Part shown: piece by piece, positions 26,601 to 34,839 of the stretch | Layout of the letters: every line of letters starts with the position of its first letter | How positions within the stretch are numbered: the first letter of the stretch is position 1 | Origin: JAGXLC01 sp964585385 | GTDB lineage: Bacteria > Bacteroidota > Bacteroidia > Bacteroidales > UBA12077 | Length of the DNA: 35,755 nt | Direction of reading: 5' to 3' | NCBI GenBank assembly: GCA_964585385.1 | Contig: CAZPDP010000032.1 | Location: 1 to 35,755 of the forward strand | Notes under the pieces: generated by a model | Seen by the model: the letters and a program-made list of their open reading frames with translations, nothing else | Databases searched by the model: none | What the model was told of the DNA's origin: nothing | Translations under genes and position numbers: made by a program

Positions 26601-29600
26601 AGTTGCCGTTCCTGAAATATCTAAGTACTGCCTATCGCCTATAAAAGAAGTGGTGTTGTTATTTCCATTGTATGTTCCGTAATTGATAAAATCTCCTGTA
26701 AGATTCAGATCCACTTCATTGCAATTGAATGTAGTGTTTTCAGCAATACTTAATGTATCAAGGGTGGGCGCAACGGTAAATATTTTGGCTTCAAAAGAAT
26801 TTCCTCCTCCCGGATCAACCGTTCTGAGATTTTTTACCGGGACATTGATGTACATACCGATAACTTCACCATCGGGAGTATTATTATTACCAATAGTAAT
26901 ATAAGCCCCTCCGGCTATGTTGTCGGTTTCCGGATCAAGGAAAAGAGCTGGTGAAGTCTCAATCTGCGAACGGGCAATGATCAGGTCGCCGCCGGTAAAG
27001 GTAAAATCACTGCTATTAAGAACTTCAAATACTCCCCGGTTGGTAGTAGGTGCAGCATTGTTCCCAACTGTGACGGTTCCCCCTGTTTGGGTATATGTTA
27101 CATAGCCCGAATTAATGATTTCATCCCTTCGAAATTGTCCGCCGATACTCAACGTAGCATTATCGTTAACAACAGCCTCTCCTGTACCGCTTGAAACATA
27201 CTCAATATATCCGTTATTTTCCAGAATAAACTGGCTGCTGTCTTCAAGTGAAAGTTTGCCGGATAAGCGCAATCCATTTCCACTTCCGGTGATTCGTGCT
27301 GTAGCTCCTTTTCTAAGAATCAAAGAGGTTTCATGAGGTATTTCAAATTCTCCCTGGCTACCTGAAGAAAGCGTGATATCGATGCTGTCGTTATTAAGTA
27401 CCAAAACACCCTTGTTCAGTATCAGAGAAATCTCAGAAGTGTCTAGGGTTAGCGGAGTATTAATATAAACCGTATCATCGGCATTATTTTTATCAATAGT
27501 AAGTTTGTGAAGTTTTACTGTATCTTCAGATGTAGATGTTATTTCAGAAACCGAATCACCCTGAAAGGTAAGGTTAACACCACGGTTGCTTTCTTTGTGC
27601 AAAACCAGTTGACCATTGAAAAGGTGAATGTCGTCTGTCACATACAGTAAATGATCTTCGTTTCCCAAACCACCTGATGCAATGGTAATGCTGTCATTAT
27701 TATTGTTTAATATAATACTTTTGTATATCGTAACCGAACGTGGAACTCCATCATCCGGGAACAGCATTTTGCCACCATTTGAAAGAATAATACTGTCTTT
27801 AATGAATATATCTCCATTAGCATTATTGCTTAACATTAATGTAGCACCAGTATTGACGGGATCACCTATTTCCAGGTTCCTTTGAATTAACATATCGGCA
27901 TCAGGCAAAGTTTTTATACTATTAGCATTTCCGGTTACCCATAAATTAGGATAAGTAGATAAAGTATTTTGAATTCCATAATTAGCACCATAATATTCAA
28001 AAACTGATGTATCATTATTTATTAGGTTATCATAATCCGCATTTGGAATATCAGGAGTTGAAGTTCTGAATTTCCCTGCTCCTTTAATGTCTGTAAAATC
28101 ATGGTTTATTGTACTATTAATGTCCAATACCGACCCCGAACGAATAAAAATCTGACCTGCTGCTCTACCATTGGTGTTTATATATATACTATCATTATCT
28201 CCTATGATCGCAATATCCTCGTCTCCAGGCAAATTTCCAGGTTCATTGGGGTCATTATGACCATCTAATGACCATGATTCTGTATTACCCCAAAGTCCCC
28301 CACCATCATAACTGTAATAGGTATCATAACCCCAAAAAGCTGCATCTCCGAAAGGGCCATATTCCGCAGTAGTAAAATCACCTTCCCATAATCCTATTTC
28401 AGTATATTGCAAGATATAAAAGTCATCATTATCGTCACCATCACTATAATACCATTCACCATCTATGTTTAAATACATTCTATATCCCTGTGCTAGAAAA
28501 GAACTACTGCTTATCAAAGAATGATACTCATATTGTAAAGTAATACTATTATTGGCAATACTTTCAAAACCCGATAATGTTGTTCTCCAGTAGTAAGGCA
28601 ATACCTCACCTAAAAAATTCGAGTTAGTAGCTGGATGTTCTTCAGGAACCGGATTAACTCCAAAAAATCCGGAATCATTTAAATCTGTCCCATTCACTAA
28701 TATATTTGCCGGGGTATATTTGTTGCCATTATCATCTGTACCTAATGGAAAAACAATAGATTCACCAGAATAATCACCTGAAAGGCTAAAGTTATAAAGC
28801 AATCCTTTATCTGAAGCATTACCTGCAGTTTTCACCATTCTGGTATTATCAAATGTATTCGAGGTAAATATTTCATTGGTATCTAAGCTCATTAAATACT
28901 TTCCTATATTAATAATACCATTAGTTAAGGTAAATTGTCCGAAATAGGAATCACCGTCAAGCCTAGCACCATTATCATTATTCAGTTCAGCATGCCCTAA
29001 ATAGGGATTACCTATAATAGAACTTTCGATGGTTTGTCCGGCAGGAGCAGTACCGTTAAGAATTATCCGGCCAGCAGAGGAAGGACTTCCCAAAGTATCC
29101 TTTACATATACTGAGTCTTTAACATTGATTAAATATTCCCCGTAATCAAAAACCCCTCTTTCTATTCGTATGTCGTCATTTACCGTAGCAATGGTATCGC
29201 CTGATGTTTTATTGGAAGAGAAAACTACATGATAATCTGATAAATCTTTATCAATTACCAGGTCATACAGATTTAAAGTTGAAATATTCGTATTGTTAGC
29301 AATAGTTATGGTTGAATTTTTTTCTCCGTTAAAAGTAGTAGTGTTGTTGCGGGTATTATAATCAGCTGTACTATTAGTAGAATTCCCGAGGGTAAAATCA
29401 CCTTTTACAGTAAGATGATTATTATTAGCAGTGGCATCAAGGGTACAATAATCATCCACAAAGAGGTCATTGGATATTACCAGTTCCTCATTCATATTTA
29501 CAGTGAAAGTTCCACTTGCATCTGCGTTTTCAATATTCAAATTCCATAGATTGGTGGTGGAAGAAATACCAAAATTAACCCCGCTACCCAGTTCAATGTT

Positions 29601-32429
29601 AATTGCGCCGCCGGTAACCAAGCAATTATCCTGTTCACAATTAATATAAAAATCATCATCTGCCCCTGTTGCATCATTAATATTTAGAGTTCCGCCTGAC
29701 ATCTGAAATACTGAAGAAGATTCTGCCAGGTCAAATATTCCGTAGCTTCCGCTTGTTGCACCATCCCCATTAATGGTCACAATACCGCCAGTTTGTATAT
29801 AGGAAAACTTTCCGCTTCCTGAACTCGTACTACGGAATTGAGCCATATTAACTGACCCTCCATTTATGACTAATTCTCCGGTATTTACAGGACGATATAC
29901 AATCCCACCGCTATTACGTGTCCCTAACATTCCAGCTGTGATACGCAGTTTACCGAGTATACCCAAAGCCTGGTGGCCTCCACCAGTATCCAATCCACCC
30001 GCACCGGTGGGCACCTGAGAAACATCATCCGCTGTACTGTAAACTTCAACATTGCTTCCGGCTATCCTTAATGAGCCGCTGGCGCCAAGTGCATAATCAC
30101 CGTTTGTATCTTCCCCGTCCTCATGATCATTTCCTTCTGAGAGGGTTGGAATGTTTACATTACCGGTTAGTTTTAGTGTACCGTGATAAATCCACAAAGC
30201 CTTGCGTATTTCAGGATCAGAGGCTGAAAAGGGTTCTACAAATCCACTGGCAAGCCGCCCAACACTATTCGGGCCGAAAAGGGTGAAATAACCACTCTCG
30301 GCAGAATATAAAGATAAAGTATAAGTCTGATCGCTGCCTTTGTCAATGATCAGATTATACAGATCGGTAGTATTGTAGAGTTTCATCTGGTTATCGGCAG
30401 CTCCTTTCATATACAAAGATACGGCGCCACCATCTGTAAAATCGTTGTAATCAGGCGCCGATTGGTTGGTAAAGCTTACCGTACCATTGTTGGTGAAATC
30501 GCCGTAAGCATATATCTGATGAAAAATATCGTGAAATTCGCCCTGGGGCGGTAAGTTAGAAGTGCTTCCGTTAATTTCATACGAACCGATTGTATTTCCC
30601 CCGCCTACGGTAAAACCACCATTTTCCTGAATCAAAATATCGCCTTGAACGTCAAGGGTAAGGATATCTGTAGAACTGTTGTCATTGATCTGAAATTCAC
30701 CGCGCTGGATGGTAAAATTATTCCCCACCGTGATAGAATCGGTAAGTATAAGTGTATTTGCCGCATCATCCAGATTGATCTTGAGGTTGTAATATTCCAC
30801 TTGTTTGGAGATGGAATACGTAGTGCTTCCCCCCCGGTATTCAACCGTACCTTTTGAAACAAAATCAGTGGGATCGCCATCGGGAAAATCATCCGAATCC
30901 AAGCGTAGGGTTCCGCTGCCGTTGATGGAGCCAAAATCATGCCCGCTTGTTTCACCAATATCTACAATACCTCCTGAACGAATTTCCAGGTAATTAGCAG
31001 CCTTACCGGTTTGTGACACCGTAACCCATACCCCGTTCAAAACAACCACACTGTCAGATGCTCCCGGTACGCTTTCGGTAGAATTCAGCAAAAGCGAGCC
31101 GTCAGGATCTAATGTCCAGGTCGTCCATTCATCCCAGTCGCCATTCATATAAGTATACCAGGTCTTACTTCCGTCAACCGGACTGTTTTCCTTGTCAACC
31201 GTACCAATGGTATAGTATCCGTCATTAAGCTCAGTATTAGCCACTTCAAAATATACCTGGTCGCCGTTTTCTATTCCTTTACTGCTGACTGTTATCTCAG
31301 AAAAATCGCCTGAATTGGAACTCCGGTAGATCAGCCGGTAGTCATCAGCTGAAGCCGGACTTCCTCCTCCAACCCCTTCGCTAAAATCAAAAGAGATCTT
31401 TACATCTGTATCACCGGTTTTATCAAGATACCAGGATCGGTTCCACCGTTGTTCAAGACTTCCACCGCAATCCAGGGTAGTAACCGAATCAACGGAATTA
31501 TCATGACCTATGAAAACATAATCGCCTGCCTCAAGGCTGGAATTATTCTCATATATTCTCACTCCCGCTGAAGTAGAGGCAGTATGCGAACCGTCGCTTT
31601 CGGCGCCAATACCAACCACATCAAAATCAAAATCGTCATTCCCGTTATCATCACCCGCGTAATAGTCGTTTGCCGAGAGAGCAATATCATACTTAGCGCT
31701 CAGGGCATTGTTTAGGATATTTCGTTCGGCGCTGTTCAAGGTTCTGTCATAAACAAGCACTTCAGAGATATACCCGGTCCAACCGTTTGAAGCAGTTCCG
31801 TCATTTGTACCCAGGTAAAAACCGGCAGTTTCAGAACCCAGAGTATTTGTATTGGACTGAGTGGCATCCTGGGTATTGTTAAGATATATATATTGATTGG
31901 AGCCGTCAACTGTAGAAAAAACGATATTATTACCGGATGTAACATCAACGGATCCGGTAAGCGATGAATTGGCAAAATTAAAAGCCGTAGAACTACCGGA
32001 AAGATCAAAACTCACAGTGTTTGATGCATCAAAAGACCAGTTAAACCATGTATTCCCACTTGTTGAGTTTTTCACAAAAAGAATGGTATTGGCATCGGCA
32101 GAAAAAAGATCAGCGCGATCGACATCGGATCTTTGCAAACCGGACTCATCAGAAGCAAAATAGATCGCCGGCAAGGAGTTGAGATAATCCTGTTTTACCA
32201 GGGGTTTTTTAGGGCTATTCACCAAATCGTTGTCTGAGCCGCTGTAATCATCCCATGCCGATACACTATCAAGACTGGTATAGTTAACATTTTTATCGGC
32301 CCTGAGCCATATTGAAAGATTGGAAGAGCCGTCGGTTGTACCAACCCCCCCCGGGCCAGTTTGCGAAAACAACGAAGTAGCAGAAAAAAGTAGAATGTAT
32401 ATAAAAGCGAGGCTTTTTGAAAGGCGCAT
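23658..32429 (-). CDS. Giant secreted lectin-like/beta-helix surface protein (2923 residues)
   Basis: This is a paralogue of the 3215-residue protein with the same order. It has a signal peptide ending near LFSQ and a mature start TGPGGVGTTDGSSNLSIWLR. A concanavalin-like domain lies at about 30-255, then a conserved beta domain (IGAESDGS, NRSWYLDKTGD) at 270-405. 'GDW..W' modules start near 421, 1371 and 2235, each with beta-helix-like repeats. Three PKD/Ig-like domains follow near 2646, 2735 and 2828 (TICLGETTDI, TICSDSSITI, PICYDTGIDI), and the tail is RKPETGDQYYIPDDFDQ. Stretches such as YTQTGGTVTVGNNAAPTTNR align with YTQTDGTVVVGNNTAPEDNR of the paralogue, so the duplication is old but clear. 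No catalytic motif or standard T9SS domain was found. A surface adhesin role is inferred. Confidence 0.92.
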   Translation of the reverse strand: MRLSKSLAFIYILLFSATSLFSQTGPGGVGTTDGSSNLSIWLRADKNVNYTSLDSVSAWDDYSGSDNDLVNSPKKPLVKQDYLNSLPAIYFASDESGLQRSDVDRADLFSADANTILFVKNSTSGNTWFNWSFDASNTVSFDLSGSSTAFNFANSSLTGSVDVTSGNNIVFSTVDGSNQYIYLNNTQDATQSNTNTLGSETAGFYLGTNDGTASNGWTGYISEVLVYDRTLNSAERNILNNALSAKYDIALSANDYYAGDDNGNDDFDFDVVGIGAESDGSHTASTSAGVRIYENNSSLEAGDYVFIGHDNSVDSVTTLDCGGSLEQRWNRSWYLDKTGDTDVKISFDFSEGVGGGSPASADDYRLIYRSSNSGDFSEITVSSKGIENGDQVYFEVANTELNDGYYTIGTVDKENSPVDGSKTWYTYMNGDWDEWTTWTLDPDGSLLLNSTESVPGASDSVVVLNGVWVTVSQTGKAANYLEIRSGGIVDIGETSGHDFGSINGSGTLRLDSDDFPDGDPTDFVSKGTVEYRGGSTTYSISKQVEYYNLKINLDDAANTLILTDSITVGNNFTIQRGEFQINDNSSTDILTLDVQGDILIQENGGFTVGGGNTIGSYEINGSTSNLPPQGEFHDIFHQIYAYGDFTNNGTVSFTNQSAPDYNDFTDGGAVSLYMKGAADNQMKLYNTTDLYNLIIDKGSDQTYTLSLYSAESGYFTLFGPNSVGRLASGFVEPFSASDPEIRKALWIYHGTLKLTGNVNIPTLSEGNDHEDGEDTNGDYALGASGSLRIAGSNVEVYSTADDVSQVPTGAGGLDTGGGHQALGILGKLRITAGMLGTRNSGGIVYRPVNTGELVINGGSVNMAQFRSTSSGSGKFSYIQTGGIVTINGDGATSGSYGIFDLAESSSVFQMSGGTLNINDATGADDDFYINCEQDNCLVTGGAINIELGSGVNFGISSTTNLWNLNIENADASGTFTVNMNEELVISNDLFVDDYCTLDATANNNHLTVKGDFTLGNSTNSTADYNTRNNTTTFNGEKNSTITIANNTNISTLNLYDLVIDKDLSDYHVVFSSNKTSGDTIATVNDDIRIERGVFDYGEYLINVKDSVYVKDTLGSPSSAGRIILNGTAPAGQTIESSIIGNPYLGHAELNNDNGARLDGDSYFGQFTLTNGIINIGKYLMSLDTNEIFTSNTFDNTRMVKTAGNASDKGLLYNFSLSGDYSGESIVFPLGTDDNGNKYTPANILVNGTDLNDSGFFGVNPVPEEHPATNSNFLGEVLPYYWRTTLSGFESIANNSITLQYEYHSLISSSSFLAQGYRMYLNIDGEWYYSDGDDNDDFYILQYTEIGLWEGDFTTAEYGPFGDAAFWGYDTYYSYDGGGLWGNTESWSLDGHNDPNEPGNLPGDEDIAIIGDNDSIYINTNGRAAGQIFIRSGSVLDINSTINHDFTDIKGAGKFRTSTPDIPNADYDNLINNDTSVFEYYGANYGIQNTLSTYPNLWVTGNANSIKTLPDADMLIQRNLEIGDPVNTGATLMLSNNANGDIFIKDSIILSNGGKMLFPDDGVPRSVTIYKSIILNNNNDSITIASGGLGNEDHLLYVTDDIHLFNGQLVLHKESNRGVNLTFQGDSVSEITSTSEDTVKLHKLTIDKNNADDTVYINTPLTLDTSEISLILNKGVLVLNNDSIDITLSSGSQGEFEIPHETSLILRKGATARITGSGNGLRLSGKLSLEDSSQFILENNGYIEYVSSGTGEAVVNDNATLSIGGQFRRDEIINSGYVTYTQTGGTVTVGNNAAPTTNRGVFEVLNSSDFTFTGGDLIIARSQIETSPALFLDPETDNIAGGAYITIGNNNTPDGEVIGMYINVPVKNLRTVDPGGGNSFEAKIFTVAPTLDTLSIAENTTFNCNEVDLNLTGDFINYGTYNGNNNTTSFIGDRQYLDISGTATTNFYNLTFSNSDTAFINNDITVAGDSLNIASGAVVDDEENTITLLGDVNNSGVHYSSSTTIGGILFNGSERQEITGAGEFGRLEIDNTKGVALNNDLTIIDNILTLTNGSLYIRNHQFTMGVNSSVTGPFGENEMIVTNGAYSDGGVKRNLNSGTTNDILIPTGVPGKYTPVEMDITSSASGSFTVIPVNEAHRTVDDEDNVLQYYWSFDKSGITDIDADIRLNYKQEDVAVTGSNLESDYIPAYLKDQVWAKFDQSNVNTTNNTIDFTFRDASSIRGDFTAGISEAIPDTVPVYYTTSPGNWEDPGIWAIEGEGAASDYPNGHVVKIYHDVTITENLKSAYQTMIDTGAVLDVGMTIGHYLGAVSGYGHLKIDRGKLPAGDYDDFFACSGGSVEFSGSSDYTIPDEGSTYRRLVLSGSGTRVMPDVNITICDTLYVNGVHLDNSTHNNNITINGIFYLENGGSFDAGSGSATVIYSGSSQQNLGGFTGSNAFNNFTIDNASGISLTGNVDINGTLDLTDGVITTNGNTLTLANTGSVSPNGGKSSSYIDGMFSVEIDDGNSFAFPLGDDRWGKLELQSVNTSGTATWGVRYLDESHSNTTPGDGLAEISSTEYWQVTPPGEACDAKVQIRWDDQSDINGVSAGGVENIKEAQYDGTTQWDSVYTDISGTDYSGTATSHNTISFSASTMEEFTLASITQLLATANFASDDTTICLGETTDIIVNLTGNPDWTYKYTIDGGSETTVSNVSESPDTITTSTAGEYQLTYVEDADGVGTVDDGTVTVSNYPEVTANAGPNHTICSDSSITIGGDPTAETGTSPFEYLWSPTTDLNDETYANPTVTPTSSGITDYSVTVTDANGCSDTDVMTLTVNTAPDPEPYTDTNPICYDTGIDIPLYSNEVNGVTVNTYSWSPADSLDDASAENPNYQPSANPNAVSVSTMFYISIESTDGCVASDSLEVELLRKPETGDQYYIPDDFDQ

Positions 32430-32463
32430 AACTAAATTTTATAATCGATTATAATTAAAACAA

Positions 32464-32495
32464 CAAATTTACTTATTAATACTTAATCAAAAATA
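32464..32495 (-). promoter_or_regulatory. Predicted promoter of the 2923-residue protein gene
   Basis: On the minus strand TAAATTTG at 32471-32464 matches TAnnTTTG exactly, 34 bp before the ATG. TTTG at 32491-32488 stands 16 bp upstream as a possible -33 element. It also belongs to a second exact match, TATTTTTG at 32495-32488, which could be an alternative start site. Confidence 0.42.
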
Positions 32496-32568
32496 AAATG
32501 TTACAAAGCAGGATAAGGATTTTTATGAAAGAACCATAAAAATAAACAAATACCCCTTTTTTATATGA

Positions 32569-32784
32569 TTAATCAAAATCAATGGAAACAAAATACCTAT
32601 TACCTGTGACTGGAATTTTAAATATAACCACTTTCGCGGAGCCTGTACCTGCTGATGAGCAGTCATACGGGTCGGTTACCGTTTTAATGGAGTATATTGT
32701 ATTATGTTTCACCCGTTCCATCATTAACCGAGGGAGCCATGACTGAAGGGGTGGCAGGGGATGAATGGAAATCTGAATTCTTTT
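32569..32784 (-). pseudogene. Remnant of the C-terminus of another tail-bearing giant protein
   Basis: Translating the minus strand from about 32724 to the TAA at 32569 gives a peptide containing YSIKTVTDPYDC, then VVIFKIPVTGNRYFVSIDFD and stop. This lines up with the last 45 or so residues of the 3215-residue protein (FKVTVTEPNLGC, then VNVELFRKPETGNQYYIPND). The shared features are a T-V-T-(D/E)-P strand, one Cys, a V-x-(I/L)-F-(K/R)-x-P-x-T-G-N motif and a stop at the same place. The frame is closed upstream by a TAA at 32787-32785, beside the end of the DUF4405 gene. No start, signal peptide or body remains. It is best read as the worn end of a third giant gene that once lay here. A functional 51-codon ORF is possible but unlikely. 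Confidence 0.6.
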
Positions 32785-32794
32785 TTACAGAAGC

Positions 32795-33529
32795 CTACTT
32801 CTTCCGTCTATTCAACTCATCCTCAACTATATCCCGCAATTCCTGCAGAGTAAAATCATATTTTTTCTCCAATCTTCCCAGTCGTTCATATTTTGAAACG
32901 TGATCGGGAAGATTTAACCTATTTTTTAATAAATCAACGCTCACATTGTATTTTAAAGAAATTCCCTCCAATGTCATCTTACCTGTTATATCAGCCTTTT
33001 CAAGTTTATCTTTTTTATGTAAATGCAGTTCGAAATCTGTTTCCTCTCCTTTAATTTTTCCTGGCTTTTTCAATTCAAGCCTGATGCTGTCGTTTACATC
33101 TATGCCTAATTCCTCCGGGGAAAATTGCCCTACCCCTATTCCGGCTGGTCCTTTAACGGGATTTACAAAAAAGGGAAAAACGATCAATCCTGCAAACAAA
33201 ACCAGGGATAGGGTAACAAGACCTGCTCTTATTGATTTTGAAGGCACACATTTTCTGAACATACATTTTATCATGTTCCAGTGAAAAACCTGGTGAAAAA
33301 TGAATAAGATGAAAAAAACGATTCCGGTTATCAGGTGTATGGTTCCCCATTCATGGCGATCGAAGCCCAAAAAGGTGAGTTCCGGATTGGCACCGTATGC
33401 CAGCCATCTTTCCTGGCCGGATATGAGGACGAACTTTATCAGAATACCCATACCTATAAGGGCTGCGAATATAATAAACAGAAATAAATCAATGTAAAAG
33501 TTAACCTTTGTTCTGTTGAATTTTGACAT
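32795..33529 (-). CDS. DUF4405-type membrane protein with cytochrome b-like histidines
   Basis: This 244-residue protein has three or so membrane segments (about 11-35, 61-84 and 101-122). His59, His65, His79 and His83 lie at membrane edges, as in DUF4405/cytochrome b561-like proteins, so haem binding is plausible. A Cys pair, C89 and C94 (KCMFRKC), follows on the cytoplasmic side. The soluble C-terminal half (about 130-244) ends with MTLEGISLKYNVSVDLLKNRLNLP and ERLGRLEKKYDFTLQELRD. This repeated helix pattern is seen in other DUF4405 fusions and resembles a small helical binding domain. The function is unknown; membrane electron transfer is inferred. It stands alone between the gene remnant and a repeat. 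Confidence 0.8.
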   Translation of the reverse strand: MSKFNRTKVNFYIDLFLFIIFAALIGMGILIKFVLISGQERWLAYGANPELTFLGFDRHEWGTIHLITGIVFFILFIFHQVFHWNMIKCMFRKCVPSKSIRAGLVTLSLVLFAGLIVFPFFVNPVKGPAGIGVGQFSPEELGIDVNDSIRLELKKPGKIKGEETDFELHLHKKDKLEKADITGKMTLEGISLKYNVSVDLLKNRLNLPDHVSKYERLGRLEKKYDFTLQELRDIVEDELNRRKK

Positions 33530-33574
33530 AGTAGAATGTTTGAATAAATATTATACATTATTGTTGTTTTTCTA

Positions 33575-33711
33575 TAGCTTTCTTTGTGAATTCGTGTCTT
33601 CTTTTTTTTGGCAGAAAGAGAATGCCACTAAGACTCTAAATCTCAAAGATACACAAAGGAGGGAATAATTTTCTTTAAGTTATTAACCTTATCATAGAGT
33701 TTTACCAAATA
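33575..33711. repeat. Imperfect-palindromic intergenic repeat element, copy 2
   Basis: The same order as copy 1 is seen: CTTTGTGAATTCGTGTCTTC, a central GGCA/TGCC hairpin with a 9-base loop, CTCAAAGATACACAAAGGAG, then TTTAAGTTATTAACC and TAGAGTTTTACC. The left terminal arm is worn away. It fills the gap between the radical SAM gene stop (33715) and the DUF4405 gene start (33529). Confidence 0.55.
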
Positions 33712-33714
33712 GTA

Positions 33715-34677
33715 TCAGACCTGTTGCCTGTCTGTTAATTTTCTTACATAAAATTTATGCCCTCCGAATTCGGTTTCAAGAAGTTTACCGTCGGATATAA
33801 GCTTCCACACTAAATCCCATTCTTTGTTATCCTTTTTCAGAAACTCCTCAACAGAATCATCCCTCATTGGGTGAACGGCAGTAATACTCAACAAATCAGC
33901 CTCTGTATCACCACTATGAGCAAAGGCATTGCCCTCATGACCAAGCAAATATTCTACTTTGTCCATTCTTGAGTGGAAAAGCTGAAAGGCTTCGTTAATT
34001 TTTTCTTCAGTTACCGGTTTAACATCCTTCCTTGCAGGAGGCCTGGTAGGTATGGACAAATAAGCTGTGTCCGGATGGATTGAAGCAATGAACTTTGCTG
34101 TTTTTTCAAGGCTTTCTTCTCCATCGTTCACCCCATCAATAAGCATGGTTTCTGTGATGAGTCTTCCTTCATAGCTATCAGTAAACTTTTTTATGCCCTC
34201 CAGAATAAGCTCCAGATCTAGTTTTTTATGTGGCCTGTCAACCTTTTTCCAAACCGGTTCTATTACAGAGTCAACTTTCAGGGAAACCAGGTCGAACTTT
34301 TCTAAATCCTCTCTGACATCGGATCGATGAATAAGAGAAGCATTGGAAATAATGGCTTGCTTAATTCCAAAATGTTTCAATAACTCAACTTCCTTACCCA
34401 GATTCAGGTCAAGTGTCGACTCGCCATCGGGTACGAAGGTCAGGTAATCGATATGTTCCTCACTGCTTTGAACCTGTTGAACCTTTTTTTCCACTTCACG
34501 GAAAATCCTTTCCGGCTGATAATAGGTTGTTCTTTCAGAATCCATTTCTATAGCCCGGCCTAATTGGCAGTAAATGCAGGAATAGGAGCAAATTTTAGGA
34601 GGTATATTATTGATTCCCAAACTTCTACCCAACCGTCGGGAAGGAATGGGTCCGAATATGATGTTTTGGTCTTTCAT
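33715..34677 (-). CDS. Radical SAM protein, COG0731 (wyosine-synthase-like) family
   Basis: This 320-residue cytoplasmic protein starts FGPIPSRRLGRSLGINN and carries the radical SAM cluster motif CSYSCIYCQ (Cys30, Cys34, Cys37), which binds a 4Fe-4S cluster and S-adenosylmethionine. TFVPDGESTLDLNLG holds the SAM-contacting GES(T) stretch. The fold and order match bacterial relatives of archaeal tRNA wyosine synthase TYW1, but the flavin domain is absent. Bacterial members of this group have no settled substrate. The C-terminal 80 or so residues (PMRDDSVEEFLKKDNKEWDL and on) look like a small winged-helix-like tail common in this group. It stands apart from its neighbours, between two repeats. 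Confidence 0.88.
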   Translation of the reverse strand: MKDQNIIFGPIPSRRLGRSLGINNIPPKICSYSCIYCQLGRAIEMDSERTTYYQPERIFREVEKKVQQVQSSEEHIDYLTFVPDGESTLDLNLGKEVELLKHFGIKQAIISNASLIHRSDVREDLEKFDLVSLKVDSVIEPVWKKVDRPHKKLDLELILEGIKKFTDSYEGRLITETMLIDGVNDGEESLEKTAKFIASIHPDTAYLSIPTRPPARKDVKPVTEEKINEAFQLFHSRMDKVEYLLGHEGNAFAHSGDTEADLLSITAVHPMRDDSVEEFLKKDNKEWDLVWKLISDGKLLETEFGGHKFYVRKLTDRQQV

Positions 34678-34839
34678 GTTTTTAGAAATTAATTATTAGT
34701 CCTGATATTGAATAGCCGCTAATTCGCGAATAAATTTTTATCGTCCCTATCTGAATGTTCCATTGTTGCATTTCTCATTGAATAATAGCCATTAAGAAAA
34801 AAGACTCAAAGATGCACCAATAGCACTTTAGTTCATTCT

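Noticed and set aside
34780..34830. Possible fourth copy of the palindromic repeat (AAGACTCAAAGATGCACCAA)
   Set aside because: Only about 20 bases resemble the repeat and neither terminal arm is present, so it may be chance or a very old relic.
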